This document shows positions 55,947-64,000 of a stretch of DNA of 64,000 nucleotides, one piece after another. This stretch comes from Solibacillus sp040274725 (GTDB lineage: Bacteria > Bacillota > Bacilli > Bacillales_A > Planococcaceae). The stretch's first letter is position 1, and every line of letters begins with the position of its first letter. The position numbers and the translations under genes are program-made. Under the pieces are notes generated by a model that saw only the letters and a list, made by a program, of their open reading frames with translations, was not told the DNA's origin and ran no database searches. The DNA is taken from NCBI GenBank assembly GCA_040274725.1, contig JBEMAQ010000005.1, forward strand, positions 123,532 to 187,531. The letters run 5' to 3'.

Positions 55947-57137
55947 TTGTCGGAACCAATTGAGTTCAAGATTTATGCAGACGAAGTTCCAGAACCAATT
56001 CGTAAAGACGGAGCGGGTGCGACTGATCCTGGGCCACGTGACATTTTGCGCGCATTAGAAAACCCGAATTTACTTGTACCGCCAGAAACAGATGCAGGAA
56101 CGGTGCCGAATTTACGGTTCTCTTTTTCTGATACACATATGACATTAAAACATGGTGGCTGGTCGAGACAAATTTCGATGCGCGAGCTTCCAGTTGCTAC
56201 GACGATTGCTGGCGTTAATATGCGGTTAACTCCTGGTGGTGTACGTGAGCTTCATTGGCATAAGGAGCTTGAATTTTGTTTTATGACCGTTGGAAGGGCA
56301 AGAATTACAGCAGTCGATCAAAACGGGAAAAACTTTATTGCTGATGTTGGCGTTGGGGATTTATGGTACTTCCCGCCTGGTATTCCGCACTCGATTCAAG
56401 GGCTTGAAGAAGGCTGTGAATTTTTACTGATGTTTGATAATGGGATGTTTTCAGATTTAGATACGTTTACAATTTCCGACTGGTTTGCGCATACGCCAAA
56501 GGAAGTGTTGTCGTCTAACTTTGGTGTACCAGAAAATGCTTTTCGAAATATTCCAAAGCAAGAAAAATACATTTATCAAGGAGAGATACCAGGTCCAATT
56601 GAGCAAGTCGCGATACCGGATCCATTCGGTACAAGAAATTTTACGCATCGCTTGCTTGGTCAAGAGCCAATTCGTTCACCAGGAGGATCCGTACGAATTG
56701 CAGATTCCACCAATTTCCCAGTAGCACAGGATATTTCGGTGGCTCTCGTAGAAATTTTGCCTGGAGCAATGAGAGAATTACACTGGCATCCAAATAATGA
56801 TGAGTTCCAATATTTTTTGTCTGGTCAAGGTCGTATGACAGGATTCGCAGCGAATGGGACTGCTAGAACTTTCGATGTAAGGGCAGGAGATGTAGGTTAT
56901 ATACCTTTCTGCTATGGACATTATATTCAAAATACAGGCGAGAAGACACTTTGGTATTTAGAAGTATTTAAAAGTCCTAAATATGCAGATATTTCGTTAA
57001 CACAATGGATGGCGCTTACGCCTAAACAAATCGTTAGTAGTAACTTAAATGTCGGACCAGAATTAATGAACTCATTACGTAAAGAAAAATGGGCAGTTGT
57101 TAAATTCCCTGGGTATACTTACCAAGATTATAAATAA
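55947..57137 (+). CDS. Oxalate decarboxylase-type bicupin (OxdC/OxdD family) with unusual lid
   Basis: 396 residues; TTG start after a run of G (AGGGGGGAAA). Two cupin domains each keep all Mn ligands: His103, His105, Glu109, His148 and His279, His281, Glu286, His325, with substrate-binding Arg100 and Arg276. The family converts oxalate to formate and CO2 using Mn. In OxdC, catalysis depends on a lid SENST whose Glu is the proton donor. Here the lid position reads S169-D170-L171-D172-T173, so Glu is replaced by Asp and the rest differs too. Mutating this lid is known to shift OxdC toward oxalate oxidase. Activity may therefore differ. The gene is divergent from the Mn importer. Confidence 0.85.
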   Translation: MSEPIEFKIYADEVPEPIRKDGAGATDPGPRDILRALENPNLLVPPETDAGTVPNLRFSFSDTHMTLKHGGWSRQISMRELPVATTIAGVNMRLTPGGVRELHWHKELEFCFMTVGRARITAVDQNGKNFIADVGVGDLWYFPPGIPHSIQGLEEGCEFLLMFDNGMFSDLDTFTISDWFAHTPKEVLSSNFGVPENAFRNIPKQEKYIYQGEIPGPIEQVAIPDPFGTRNFTHRLLGQEPIRSPGGSVRIADSTNFPVAQDISVALVEILPGAMRELHWHPNNDEFQYFLSGQGRMTGFAANGTARTFDVRAGDVGYIPFCYGHYIQNTGEKTLWYLEVFKSPKYADISLTQWMALTPKQIVSSNLNVGPELMNSLRKEKWAVVKFPGYTYQDYK

Positions 57138-57327
57138 CAAACTATAGATTTTAATTTCCAAGTTGTGCTTTCAACTTAGAGGCACTTGTCATCAAAGGAT
57201 TTAACTAACGGACAAGGAAGACGTACAACATGAGGGATGCACTCCTTTAGGGTTAATCGTATTTTCATGATCCCCCCTTTAGTAAAAAGTCTCCTTTCCA
57301 AACTCCCTTGAAGATATCATTGTAAAA
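57138..57327. other. 3' region of the bicupin gene
   Basis: About 190 bases with no open frame or repeat before the strong terminator at 57328. Confidence 0.3.
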
Positions 57328-57372
57328 GCAGACGGTTTAGAGGTGCGATATCAGCACCTCTAAACCGTCTGC
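57328..57372 (+). terminator. Terminator after the bicupin gene
   Basis: Perfect 19-bp stem (arms GCAGACGGTTTAGAGGTGC at 57328-57346 and its complement at 57354-57372), 7-nt loop, then TTTTTAT. Confidence 0.9.
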
Positions 57373-57490
57373 TTTTTATACTTCTCACAATTTTACATTA
57401 AATCTTCCAAAGACATCCTATAAAACTCTATTAAAAAAACACGCTTAACTCAGGATTAGTCAGTTAGTTTTGACGTTCACCAATTGTTCT

Positions 57491-58213
57491 TTACCGAAAC
57501 CATTCTGTTAAAATAATCATCGTAACAAAACCAAAAATAAAGGCGATTGTCGCGGCTCTTTCATTTCCATCCCCATGGCTCTCTGGAATTAATTCTTTAT
57601 ACACAACAAAGAGCATTGAACCTGCAGCGAATGCAAGCCCGTAAGGAATAATATATTGAAACGATTCGCCAAATAACATCCCTATAAGTCCTGCACACAT
57701 TTCTATGATACCTGTCAATGTTGCAAAAAAAATGGCCTTTCCACGACTCACATTTTGTGTAACTAAAAATAAGGCGACTAAAAAGCCATCCGGTATATTT
57801 TGAAGACCAATCGCAAAGGAAACAAGTACGCCCAGCTCCTGTTCATTGCTATTACTAATTCCTACAGACAATCCTTCAGGTAAGTTATGTAAAGACATCG
57901 CGAATAAAAACAATAGGATGACTCTCGAGTGATTTGCTGGTTTGCGTGAGTGTTCTAAATCAACATGTGGAATTAACATTTCTAAAATCGTGAGGACAAA
58001 CGTCCCTATTAGGATTCCACTAACCAATACAGTCAGGTTAGATAGTTTTAGCGCAGATGGAATTAAGCCATATGCTGAGGCTGCAACCATAATGCCTGCT
58101 GTATAAGCTAGCAATGTATCCTTTCCTTTATGGGAAACATTTTTAATTAACAAAACAGGGATGGCGCCTAAGCCTGTACAAAGAGAAGAAAGGATAATCG
58201 GTAAATACTGCAT
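57491..58213 (-). CDS. ZIP-family divalent metal transporter
   Basis: 240 residues, eight hydrophobic helices. The ZIP signature is present in TM4, SLHNLPEGLSVGISNSNEQE, with the metal-binding H-N-x-P-E-G motif. The TM5 partner IGLQNIPDGFLVALFL has a QNxPDG variant in place of HExPHE. Such proteins import zinc and other divalent metals. GGAGGG precedes the ATG. It lies between the manganese locus and the YcgR/YcgQ-type permease pair, all in one metal-handling neighbourhood. Substrate is inferred from family only. Confidence 0.87.
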   Translation of the reverse strand: MQYLPIILSSLCTGLGAIPVLLIKNVSHKGKDTLLAYTAGIMVAASAYGLIPSALKLSNLTVLVSGILIGTFVLTILEMLIPHVDLEHSRKPANHSRVILLFLFAMSLHNLPEGLSVGISNSNEQELGVLVSFAIGLQNIPDGFLVALFLVTQNVSRGKAIFFATLTGIIEMCAGLIGMLFGESFQYIIPYGLAFAAGSMLFVVYKELIPESHGDGNERAATIAFIFGFVTMIILTEWFR

Positions 58214-58408
58214 GCGGGCCCTCCCGAATCGTGTTACTACATATTATGTGAAAATGCTCGCAACATGCCCTATTATTTCTTTTTTATGGAAATTCAAAGT
58301 TTGTTCATGTACCTGTTACGTGGAGTATATGGGACAACCTATAAAACCTGGTAGGCTTCCCCTTGCAACTTTCTAGAAAAAAGCACCTTCTATCACCTAG
58401 CGACTCTA

Positions 58409-59323
58409 TTACTTCAACAAGGTTAAAATCGGAAAAATATACGGTTCAATGGGTTCATCTATTACGCGCCAGCTAGATACCTCGACAACAGGTAATTCAT
58501 AGCCGTCATAACTGCCTACACTTAGAACACCTTCGATATCAACCCATGTATCCTGCTCAAGTGTAGCCGCTCCTTCTAATTCCGTTAGAAAGCCAATGAC
58601 ACTTGCATCTGCTACACAATGAGTAATCAAAAACCTAGAAATTACGAGCTGATTTGGCGTAAATTCCCCTTCCTTAAAAACAAATCCACTCATTTTAATC
58701 GTTCTACCGGCGTAAGTTTGAGGATTTTCGTTGATCTCTGCATAGTACGAGCTAAATAGATCACTCTCCATCTCAATCATTTTCGATTTCTCTAGCACCC
58801 CAACCTTCTTTTGTAGTTCTTCTTCAGACAGATAATTATTGTTCACGAGCGGGATATAATCGCTTGCATAAATATCAAGATGCTCTTTTTCGATTAGTGA
58901 CTCCGCTGCTAAAGATTCACTGATCGAATTCTCCTCCTTTTGCTCACGACCTATTTGCGTAAGCACAGAGCCTTTATTTGCGGCAATCGAAGCATCTAGT
59001 GTCGCAGGAGGAATTGTAAATCCAGTTATTATTGGAAAGGCAACAATACCGAAACCTAAAATTCTCGCTAAGTTCCAACGACTATTCCCGTGGTCATGGC
59101 TACAATGAGCCGAGCACACATGATGCCCATGCTTTTTCTGAAAAATTCGTGACAGTTGGATGAGAAATAAAATAAAAAAGGTCCCTGCCGCTAGCTTACT
59201 CATAAAATCATATTTTGGATTAATGTACTTCGATATGTCTCCTGACAGCTGGAGTTTGACAAAAAACAACGTAAATAAACCTAAAAGTACAGCTTTTAAT
59301 ACATGTTGCGAATGAAGCTTCAC
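58409..59323 (-). CDS. TIGR03943-family putative permease subunit (YcgQ-like)
   Basis: 304 residues. Two N-terminal helices and a cytosolic/extracellular histidine- and cysteine-rich loop (KKHGHHVCSAHCSHDHGN, about residues 63-80) that looks like a metal site. A third helix follows (ILGFGIVAFPIITGFTI). The C-terminal about 150 residues form an OB-like domain (AGRTIKMSGFVFKEGEFTPN, VVEVSSWRVIDEPIEPYIFP), the hallmark of TIGR03943. GTG start after AGGAATGACGGG. It follows the permease gene by 15 bases. This two-gene unit equals B. subtilis ycgR-ycgQ; substrate not established. Confidence 0.88.
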   Translation of the reverse strand: MKLHSQHVLKAVLLGLFTLFFVKLQLSGDISKYINPKYDFMSKLAAGTFFILFLIQLSRIFQKKHGHHVCSAHCSHDHGNSRWNLARILGFGIVAFPIITGFTIPPATLDASIAANKGSVLTQIGREQKEENSISESLAAESLIEKEHLDIYASDYIPLVNNNYLSEEELQKKVGVLEKSKMIEMESDLFSSYYAEINENPQTYAGRTIKMSGFVFKEGEFTPNQLVISRFLITHCVADASVIGFLTELEGAATLEQDTWVDIEGVLSVGSYDGYELPVVEVSSWRVIDEPIEPYIFPILTLLK

Positions 59324-59338
59324 CCCGTCATTCCTTTC

Positions 59339-60340
59339 CTATAAAAAACTTGATAGATAAACACACGCAAACACGATTGTTGTAATGAGAATAAATAAGA
59401 TAAATACAAATTTCACTTTAAAAACACTCAATAACATGATCGTATTTTTTAAATCAATCATGGGTCCATAAATGAGAAATGCTAAGATCGAGGTAGAGGG
59501 AAATAAATTTTTAAAGGATGCACCAATGAAAGCATCTGCTTCTGAACATAATGATAAAAAATACGCTAATGCCATCATGACGATTGTCGACTGAACGAGT
59601 CCATCGCCAAATAAGAAAAGGGATTGTGCGGAAACATAAGTTTGAAGTAATGCTGCGACCAAAGCGCCCATAATTAAATATTTACTCATATCAAAAAATT
59701 CATCAATGGCATGTCTCAACATATCGAGTACCTTTGTTACGATTGGTTGTTTTTTACTTGGTTTAGTTATGGAGCCCCCGAGCGCATGCTTTTTTTTTAA
59801 TTGGTTCGATTTGTATAACAAGCTAACAACAAGTGCGATGATTACCGCTGCGACAAATCCAACGCCCATACGTAATAGCGCCATTTCTAAATCATTACCA
59901 AAGGCCATATACGTCGAGATGATGACAATCGGATTAATCAATGGTCCGGTTAATAAAAAGCCAATTCCCGCGTACAACGGAACCCCTTTCCCTATTAACC
60001 GGCGGACAATCGGCACAATACCACACTCACAGGCCGGAAATAACGCACCGACCACACAACTCATAAAAACGGCCGAAAGTTTATTTTTTGGAATCCACGC
60101 ACGTATGTGATCTTCTGTTATAAATATTTGAATAAACCCCGCAATTAGTACGCCAATCAAGACAAAAGGAATGGCTTCAATTAGTATGCTAAGAAAGATA
60201 GTATTGAATTGTTTAAACGAATTTGAAAGAGTGAAGATTTCACTTCCCTTAAATACAGGCACTACCCAAATCAAGCAAAGAAAAATTCCTAAAACAAACA
60301 CTACTGAAAAATTAGTCGATAACTTCTGTTTAGATTGCAT
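59339..60340 (-). CDS. Permease of the PF03773 family (YcgR-like)
   Basis: 333 residues with about eight helices. Family blocks are SILIEAIPFVLIGVLIAGFI near the start, GALFPACECGIVPIVRRLIG with the conserved C-E-C-G motif, LLTGPLINPIVIISTYMAFG, and a late SLCSEADAFIGASFKNLFPS. AAAAGGAG precedes the ATG. With the TIGR03943 protein it should form a membrane complex. A Zur-like palindrome lies upstream at 60515-60535, supporting a metal link. Confidence 0.88.
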   Translation of the reverse strand: MQSKQKLSTNFSVVFVLGIFLCLIWVVPVFKGSEIFTLSNSFKQFNTIFLSILIEAIPFVLIGVLIAGFIQIFITEDHIRAWIPKNKLSAVFMSCVVGALFPACECGIVPIVRRLIGKGVPLYAGIGFLLTGPLINPIVIISTYMAFGNDLEMALLRMGVGFVAAVIIALVVSLLYKSNQLKKKHALGGSITKPSKKQPIVTKVLDMLRHAIDEFFDMSKYLIMGALVAALLQTYVSAQSLFLFGDGLVQSTIVMMALAYFLSLCSEADAFIGASFKNLFPSTSILAFLIYGPMIDLKNTIMLLSVFKVKFVFILFILITTIVFACVYLSSFL

Positions 60341-60803
60341 AAAATCTCCTTTTTCTAATTATTCAAACTAAATCATCTAGTATAGTTGTCTAACTTTAAT
60401 AACAACCAATCAATTGCAAGCTTTTTTGTATGGACAGCTATCACAAGCTTCCCGTAGAAAAACGACTGCTTGAACAAAGGAAAATGAAATTACTAAACAC
60501 ATTATATTGATGTTAAATCGTAATAATTCTTATTTATTTTAATAATCTTACAACTTGGTCAATTTTCCTTACGATACTTAGAAAAAAGGATTCGCTGTAA
60601 ATCTACATGCATTTCCTAGTAAATATGCGTAAAATGGATGAGATGAGAGAACATCGACGTAGAAGAGACAGTTATTACATGCAGCATTTCGGCAAGTCTC
60701 GACGTTTCACAGAATCGCAACGCTTTGTAGTACGCAGTTAGCATGCGAACTAGTGAAAAGAGCCGTTGACAGTAACTTAAATAAAAGAATTGGGTGAGAA
60801 ACG
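60341..60803. other. Divergent intergenic region (about 460 bp)
   Basis: A Zur-like site lies at 60515-60535. The rest, 60600-60800, is non-coding without clear structure. It separates the minus-strand permease pair from the plus-strand CGNR gene. Confidence 0.4.
60515..60535 (-). promoter_or_regulatory. Zur-box-like sequence upstream of the permease pair
   Basis: AAATCGTAATAATTCTTATTT. The first half (AAATCGTAAT) is a perfect Zur half-site and the second half is degenerate (ATTCTTATTT against ATTACGATTT). It is about 175 bp upstream of the YcgR-like start, somewhat far for a repressor site. Confidence 0.45.
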
Positions 60804-61385
60804 ATGCAAGAAATAACTAAATTCCCCCTGCTATGTGGCAATATTTCAGTCGACTTAGTCAATACAGAAGTGGTCAGACGTGGTCATCGTCTTGATTTAC
60901 TGCCAAAGACTGACGATATTTGGGACTGGCTCCATGTGGTGCAGGCCGACATCCCTTTTTGGAGCGAGATGGTGCCTGCATGGAAAGAGCAGCTACCAGA
61001 AATCCACAAAAAATTAGTAACGATGCGCGGCATATTAAGAGCGCATTTTGAAGCAATCGCAGATAAACAAACCGTACCCGCTACACTCATTACGTATTTA
61101 GAAAATATAATTACGAACGCGCCGATTACGTATAAGCTAAAAGACGAAAAGCTCCTCCCTTTCCCGGTAGGCACGCTAGCGGATCGGCTACTAACGATTC
61201 TCGCACTCGATGCGCTAAGGCTCATCGCAGACGGTAAATTACGCTTACTTAAGCGCTGCTCCAATACAGATTGCGTGTTATTATTTATCGACGAAAGCGG
61301 TCGCCGCAAATGGTGCTCGATGAAAATATGTGGCAACCGCAAAAAGGTCGCGAAGTTTCAGCAGCGGAAAACAGAGGAGCTGTAG
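60804..61385 (+). CDS. ABATE/CGNR zinc-finger regulator
   Basis: 193 residues. The N-terminal ABATE-type domain (FPLLCGNISVDLVNTEVVRR) is followed by a helical linker and a C-terminal CGNR zinc finger: LKRCSNTDCVLLFIDESGRR then KWCSMKICGNRKKVAKF, with four cysteines and the diagnostic C-G-N-R. These are transcriptional regulators thought to respond to stress or ligands. TGGGTGAG precedes the ATG. Monocistronic. Target genes are unknown. Confidence 0.88.
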   Translation: MQEITKFPLLCGNISVDLVNTEVVRRGHRLDLLPKTDDIWDWLHVVQADIPFWSEMVPAWKEQLPEIHKKLVTMRGILRAHFEAIADKQTVPATLITYLENIITNAPITYKLKDEKLLPFPVGTLADRLLTILALDALRLIADGKLRLLKRCSNTDCVLLFIDESGRRKWCSMKICGNRKKVAKFQQRKTEEL

Positions 61386-61515
61386 GATTTGATGACGATT
61401 AACAAGAAAATTCTGTCCCCGCTTTGAGCGCTTTCTACCAGACAGGCACTAACAACTAGTGCAACATTCCACCATCTATTCCGTCTTTTTCATTAGGACA
61501 TAAAGGGGGAGTTAA

Positions 61516-61917
61516 GTGAAAATCATTCTAAAAGTAAATTTCATTAGCCTCTTCTATGCTTTAGTCCTGTTTATCCCAATTGAACTGTTACTCAACGTCT
61601 ACCGTATTAGCAGGCTCACTGGATGGAGTTTGGATGTTGTGATCATTGTTATTCCTCTAATAATCCTAATCGGCCTTCTATTTTCGACATGGTTCATTAT
61701 TCGCACTATGAAAAAATGGCTATTCACTAAAAAACATCGTTACGGGTTAGCTATGATGTGGGCTCCCTATTTCATGCTTTTCTATTATTTATTTAGTTAT
61801 TTATTTCCGCTACAATCGGGTGAATCATGGTTTCCAATCTTTAATCTTTTCATCTATGGCATCATTGGTTTTTATGCTTTTTATGTAGTCCTGATGAACC
61901 GATTTGTTACAGTATAA
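61516..61917 (+). CDS. Membrane protein (133 aa)
   Basis: GTG 61516 follows AAAGGGGGAG. Four hydrophobic segments: VNFISLFYALVLFIPIELLL, LDVVIIVIPLIILIGLLFS, MMWAPYFMLFYYLFSYLF and FNLFIYGIIGFYAFYVVL. No family recognised. Its end overlaps an open frame that leads into the next gene, but the hydrolase has its own start 92 bases downstream. Confidence 0.6.
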   Translation: MKIILKVNFISLFYALVLFIPIELLLNVYRISRLTGWSLDVVIIVIPLIILIGLLFSTWFIIRTMKKWLFTKKHRYGLAMMWAPYFMLFYYLFSYLFPLQSGESWFPIFNLFIYGIIGFYAFYVVLMNRFVTV

Positions 61918-62008
61918 TAATCTTACTTTTTTGTTTTTTTATAGAACAACATCGTTTAACAAGCAATCATCGTGTATCATTACGATAAAAGAGTCAGGAG
62001 GGATTCGC

Positions 62009-62566
62009 TTGGATAAAAATAATGCGTTAATTATTGTAGATGTACAAAAGGCTTTTGATGATAAAAAATGGGGCGAACGAAACAATTTAATGGCAGAAGA
62101 AAACATTAGTAGCATACTAACATTATGGAGAAAGAAAGGTTGGCATGTCATACATATTCAACACAAGTCTGACAACCCTAATTCTGTATTCCATCCAAAT
62201 AATGAAGGATTTTCTATAAAAGAATTGGTTGCACCTTTGGAAGAAGAAATAGTAATAACAAAGAAAGTTAATAGTAGCTTTATTGGTACAAATTTAGAAG
62301 AGTATTTAAAAGCAAATGAACTAACAACCACTGTAATAGTTGGTTTAACTACACCCCATTGTGTATCAACAACTACAAGAATGAGTGGTAATTTAGATTT
62401 CGATACATACTTGATTTCAGATGCAACAGCAGCCTTTGGTATGAAGGACCAAAATGATATTTATTATGATGCAGAAACAATCCATAATATTTCTCTCGCT
62501 ACATTGCACGATGAATTTGCCACAATATTAACAACTGAACAATTGATAAATGATTTTATCAAATAA
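62009..62566 (+). CDS. Isochorismatase-like cysteine hydrolase
   Basis: 185 residues from TTG 62009 (LDKNNALIIVDVQKAF), which has AGGAGGG at spacing 7; the longer frame from 61904 is rejected. The Asp of the catalytic triad is in IIVDVQ, the Lys is in ITKKVNSSF, and the Cys is in VIVGLTTPHCVSTTTRMSGN. The family hydrolyses isochorismate, nicotinamide, N-carbamoyl compounds and others; the substrate is not deducible from the sequence. Confidence 0.85.
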   Translation: MDKNNALIIVDVQKAFDDKKWGERNNLMAEENISSILTLWRKKGWHVIHIQHKSDNPNSVFHPNNEGFSIKELVAPLEEEIVITKKVNSSFIGTNLEEYLKANELTTTVIVGLTTPHCVSTTTRMSGNLDFDTYLISDATAAFGMKDQNDIYYDAETIHNISLATLHDEFATILTTEQLINDFIK

Positions 62567-62659
62567 ACTTATTCAATTAATCACGCGTTTTAGTGCTGCA
62601 ATGATTGATAAGCATCGCAAATAAATCTGCTAAACATTCCCGAATCACCGTTAGAGAAT

Positions 62660-62691
62660 AAATCTCGCCAATCAATTGATTGACGGGATTT
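62660..62691 (+). terminator. Possible terminator after the hydrolase gene
   Basis: AAATCTCG...CGGGATTT arms flanking a self-complementary CAATCAATTGATTG, followed by TTGTCTGCTT. Imperfect, with minimal loop. Confidence 0.4.
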
Positions 62692-62792
62692 TGTCTGCTT
62701 CCAATCCGTATATCCCCGATTCCCACTTTAAAAGCCTTAACGAACATCACCGATAATTTCTATATACGTATCCATAGTAAATACAACCTATT

Positions 62793-62996
62793 TCACAAAT
62801 TGATATTAAGAGATTTTAATAAATTATTGACAATTTCTGTACTACCGTCTCGGAACATAAATAACGATAAAGTTATCATACAAACCCCTAACAACAAAAG
62901 AGTTCGCTTCTTAAACGTATTTATTAGTCGTTTTAGAAATGCCCTCATCATGAAAAATATACCTATACACAAGATTAGAAAATACCAAAAGCCCAT
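62793..62996 (-). CDS. Small membrane protein (67 aa)
   Basis: ATG 62996 is preceded by AAGAAGG at spacing 8. Two hydrophobic stretches (FWYFLILCIGIFFMMRAF and TLLLLGVCMITLSLFMF) are separated by a basic loop (LKRLINTFKKR). A plus-strand open frame overlapping it (62680-63024) has no ribosome binding site and is rejected. Very AT-rich. No family recognised. Confidence 0.45.
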   Translation of the reverse strand: MGFWYFLILCIGIFFMMRAFLKRLINTFKKRTLLLLGVCMITLSLFMFRDGSTEIVNNLLKSLNINL

Positions 62997-63203
62997 ACAT
63001 TCTACCTTCTTTCCTATTAATTAATTGAATTCAGTATTAATAACGAATTAAGTTTCCCTGAAGTTACCAAATTAACAGAAAATTAATTAACACTCAGCTG
63101 AAAAAAGCTGACTATTTTTCACAGCATTAAACTAACCATTAAAATTCAATTTGACAGGTTATTTATAGGACATTATAATAACAAAAACTGGAGGTGGTTA
63201 ATA
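62997..63203. other. Intergenic stretch before the HPP gene
   Basis: It holds the promoter of the HPP gene (TTGACA near 63149 and a TATAAT near 63174, about 17-20 bases apart). Short hairpin AGCTGAAAAAAGCT near 63096-63109. Confidence 0.35.
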
Positions 63204-63755
63204 ATGGATAAAGCAACACCTGCACAACAGGAAAAGCAAGCTAGCGTTAGGCACTATTTTGCAAAAATGAAGGGGCAAGCAATCAATCCGCTACAGGTCA
63301 ATGTCAAGGATGCGTGTACAGGGCTCGTTGGTGGGTTTATTGCAATTTCTATTTTGCTGTATTTAACGCAGCTGACAAATGCTGAATGGTTAATGGCGCC
63401 ATTTGGGGCTAGCTGCGTGCTCGTTTTTGCCGTTTGGAATACCCCACTCGCGCAGCCGCGCAACGTGATTGGTGGACATGTGATTTCTGCGCTCATTGGC
63501 TTAATTTTGTATCATGCATTTGGTTCTGAGCCGTGGACGTTAGCATTAGGGGTTGGCCTCGCCATTGCCTGCATGATGGTCACAAAAACGACGCACCCAC
63601 CAGCTGGGGCCAATCCGATTATTATCATTTTAGGCGGCTATAGCTGGAGTTATTTACTGACACCGGTGCTTGTTGGCGCGGTTGTCATTGTATGCGTGGC
63701 ATTAATTCTGAATAATTTGCGCAGTGACCGGAGCTATCCGACGTTTTGGTGGTAA
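63204..63755 (+). CDS. HPP-family membrane protein
   Basis: 183 residues with five hydrophobic helices. The family signature THPPAGANP lies in helix 4 (about residues 131-139), with the supporting VNVKDACTGLVGGFIAISIL and WLMAPFGASCVLVFAVWNTP blocks. HPP proteins have been linked to nitrite transport in plastids and cyanobacteria; the bacterial role is unproven. GGAGGTGG precedes the ATG. Confidence 0.88.
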   Translation: MDKATPAQQEKQASVRHYFAKMKGQAINPLQVNVKDACTGLVGGFIAISILLYLTQLTNAEWLMAPFGASCVLVFAVWNTPLAQPRNVIGGHVISALIGLILYHAFGSEPWTLALGVGLAIACMMVTKTTHPPAGANPIIIILGGYSWSYLLTPVLVGAVVIVCVALILNNLRSDRSYPTFWW

Positions 63756-63878
63756 TAGAAATACTTGCAGAAGAGCGTGCTGAATGATGTGAAGTCAGTG
63801 CGCTGTCTTAAATAACACCGACAAAAAAGGCTCATTCTTAGCTGTTTTCTTTAGGCATGCAAATATTGAAATAACAAT

Positions 63879-63921
63879 CAACATCCTCTAAAAAATATTC
63901 ATTATTTTTCAGGGGATGTTG
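63879..63921. terminator. Possible terminator near the window end
   Basis: CAACATCC (63879-63886) pairs with GGATGTTG (63914-63921), with an inner AAAAATA...TATTTTT stem. It lies about 125 bases past the HPP stop; direction is unclear. Confidence 0.35.
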
Positions 63922-64000
63922 TCTACTTTAAATCTGATAACTCCCCCCCTAAAGGAGTGGGGTTCTAGGGAATACAAGCATTCCTTTTCTTTCTTCCACA

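Noticed and set aside
61904..62008. Longer isochorismatase-like protein starting at 61904
   Set aside because: The extra N-terminus is absent from the family, and AGGAGGG points to the TTG at 62009.
62680..63024. 114-codon plus-strand frame over the 62793 membrane gene
   Set aside because: No ribosome binding site; the minus-strand frame has one and a membrane-protein profile.

Overview
The window comes from an AT-rich, Gram-positive Bacillales genome. The gene content (LysM/3D wall protein, S-layer-homology protein, Bce-type peptide sensor/transporter, short-Q-loop cytochrome bd with a CydS-like peptide, MntR-type operator, YcdB/YcdC proteins, frequent TTG/GTG starts behind strong GGAGG sites) suits the Planococcaceae side (Lysinibacillus/Solibacillus-like). 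I cannot fix the genus. I see no rRNA, tRNA, CRISPR array or intact insertion sequence.

Layout. 0-9.2 kb: a truncated membrane protein, a ferritin-like protein, a LysM-3D protein, a tiny membrane ORF behind a perfect hairpin, a chemoreceptor, a YcdB/YcdC plus SLH protein and a Na/Pi cotransporter. 9.3-12.9 kb: Baeyer-Villiger-type monooxygenase and esterase operon, divergent from a LuxR-type regulator. 12.9-18.3 kb: an Rpn nuclease remnant, paired lipoproteins, a PPP phosphatase, trhO and an ECF sigma/anti-sigma pair. 18.3-34.5 kb: an accessory stretch of small membrane proteins, lipoproteins, SUKH and other little-characterised families, a LysE exporter and an MFS exporter, with several decayed genes. 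34.6-39 kb: Bce-like ABC transporter and two-component system. 39.2-47.3 kb: the cytochrome bd locus cydABS, an NreBC-like two-component system and cydDC. 47.3-52 kb: methyltransferase, thioredoxin, gene debris, Dps and two small HTH/membrane-protein pairs. 52.2-60.5 kb: metals (mntABCD, an oxalate-decarboxylase-type bicupin, a ZIP transporter, a YcgR/YcgQ-type permease pair). 60.8-64 kb: CGNR regulator, isochorismatase-like hydrolase, HPP protein.

The strongest new observation is in the bd locus. A 15-16 bp palindrome (TAGtGG-N4-CCCCTA) occurs three times, once before each of cydABS, the NreBC-like operon and cydDC. In all three it has the same orientation and lies exactly 23 nt upstream of a -10-like hexamer (TATACT, TATAAT, TATGAT). 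This is the expected geometry for an activator overlapping the -35 region, and it suggests that the embedded response regulator switches on oxidase structural genes, oxidase assembly genes and itself. The partner kinase has three of the four cysteines of the NreB iron-sulfur PAS sensor.

A second theme is decay: DUF4275 (in-frame amber), SUKH, Rpn, DJ-1/PfpI, a dicarboxylate symporter, a chemoreceptor and a small membrane protein all appear as broken copies.
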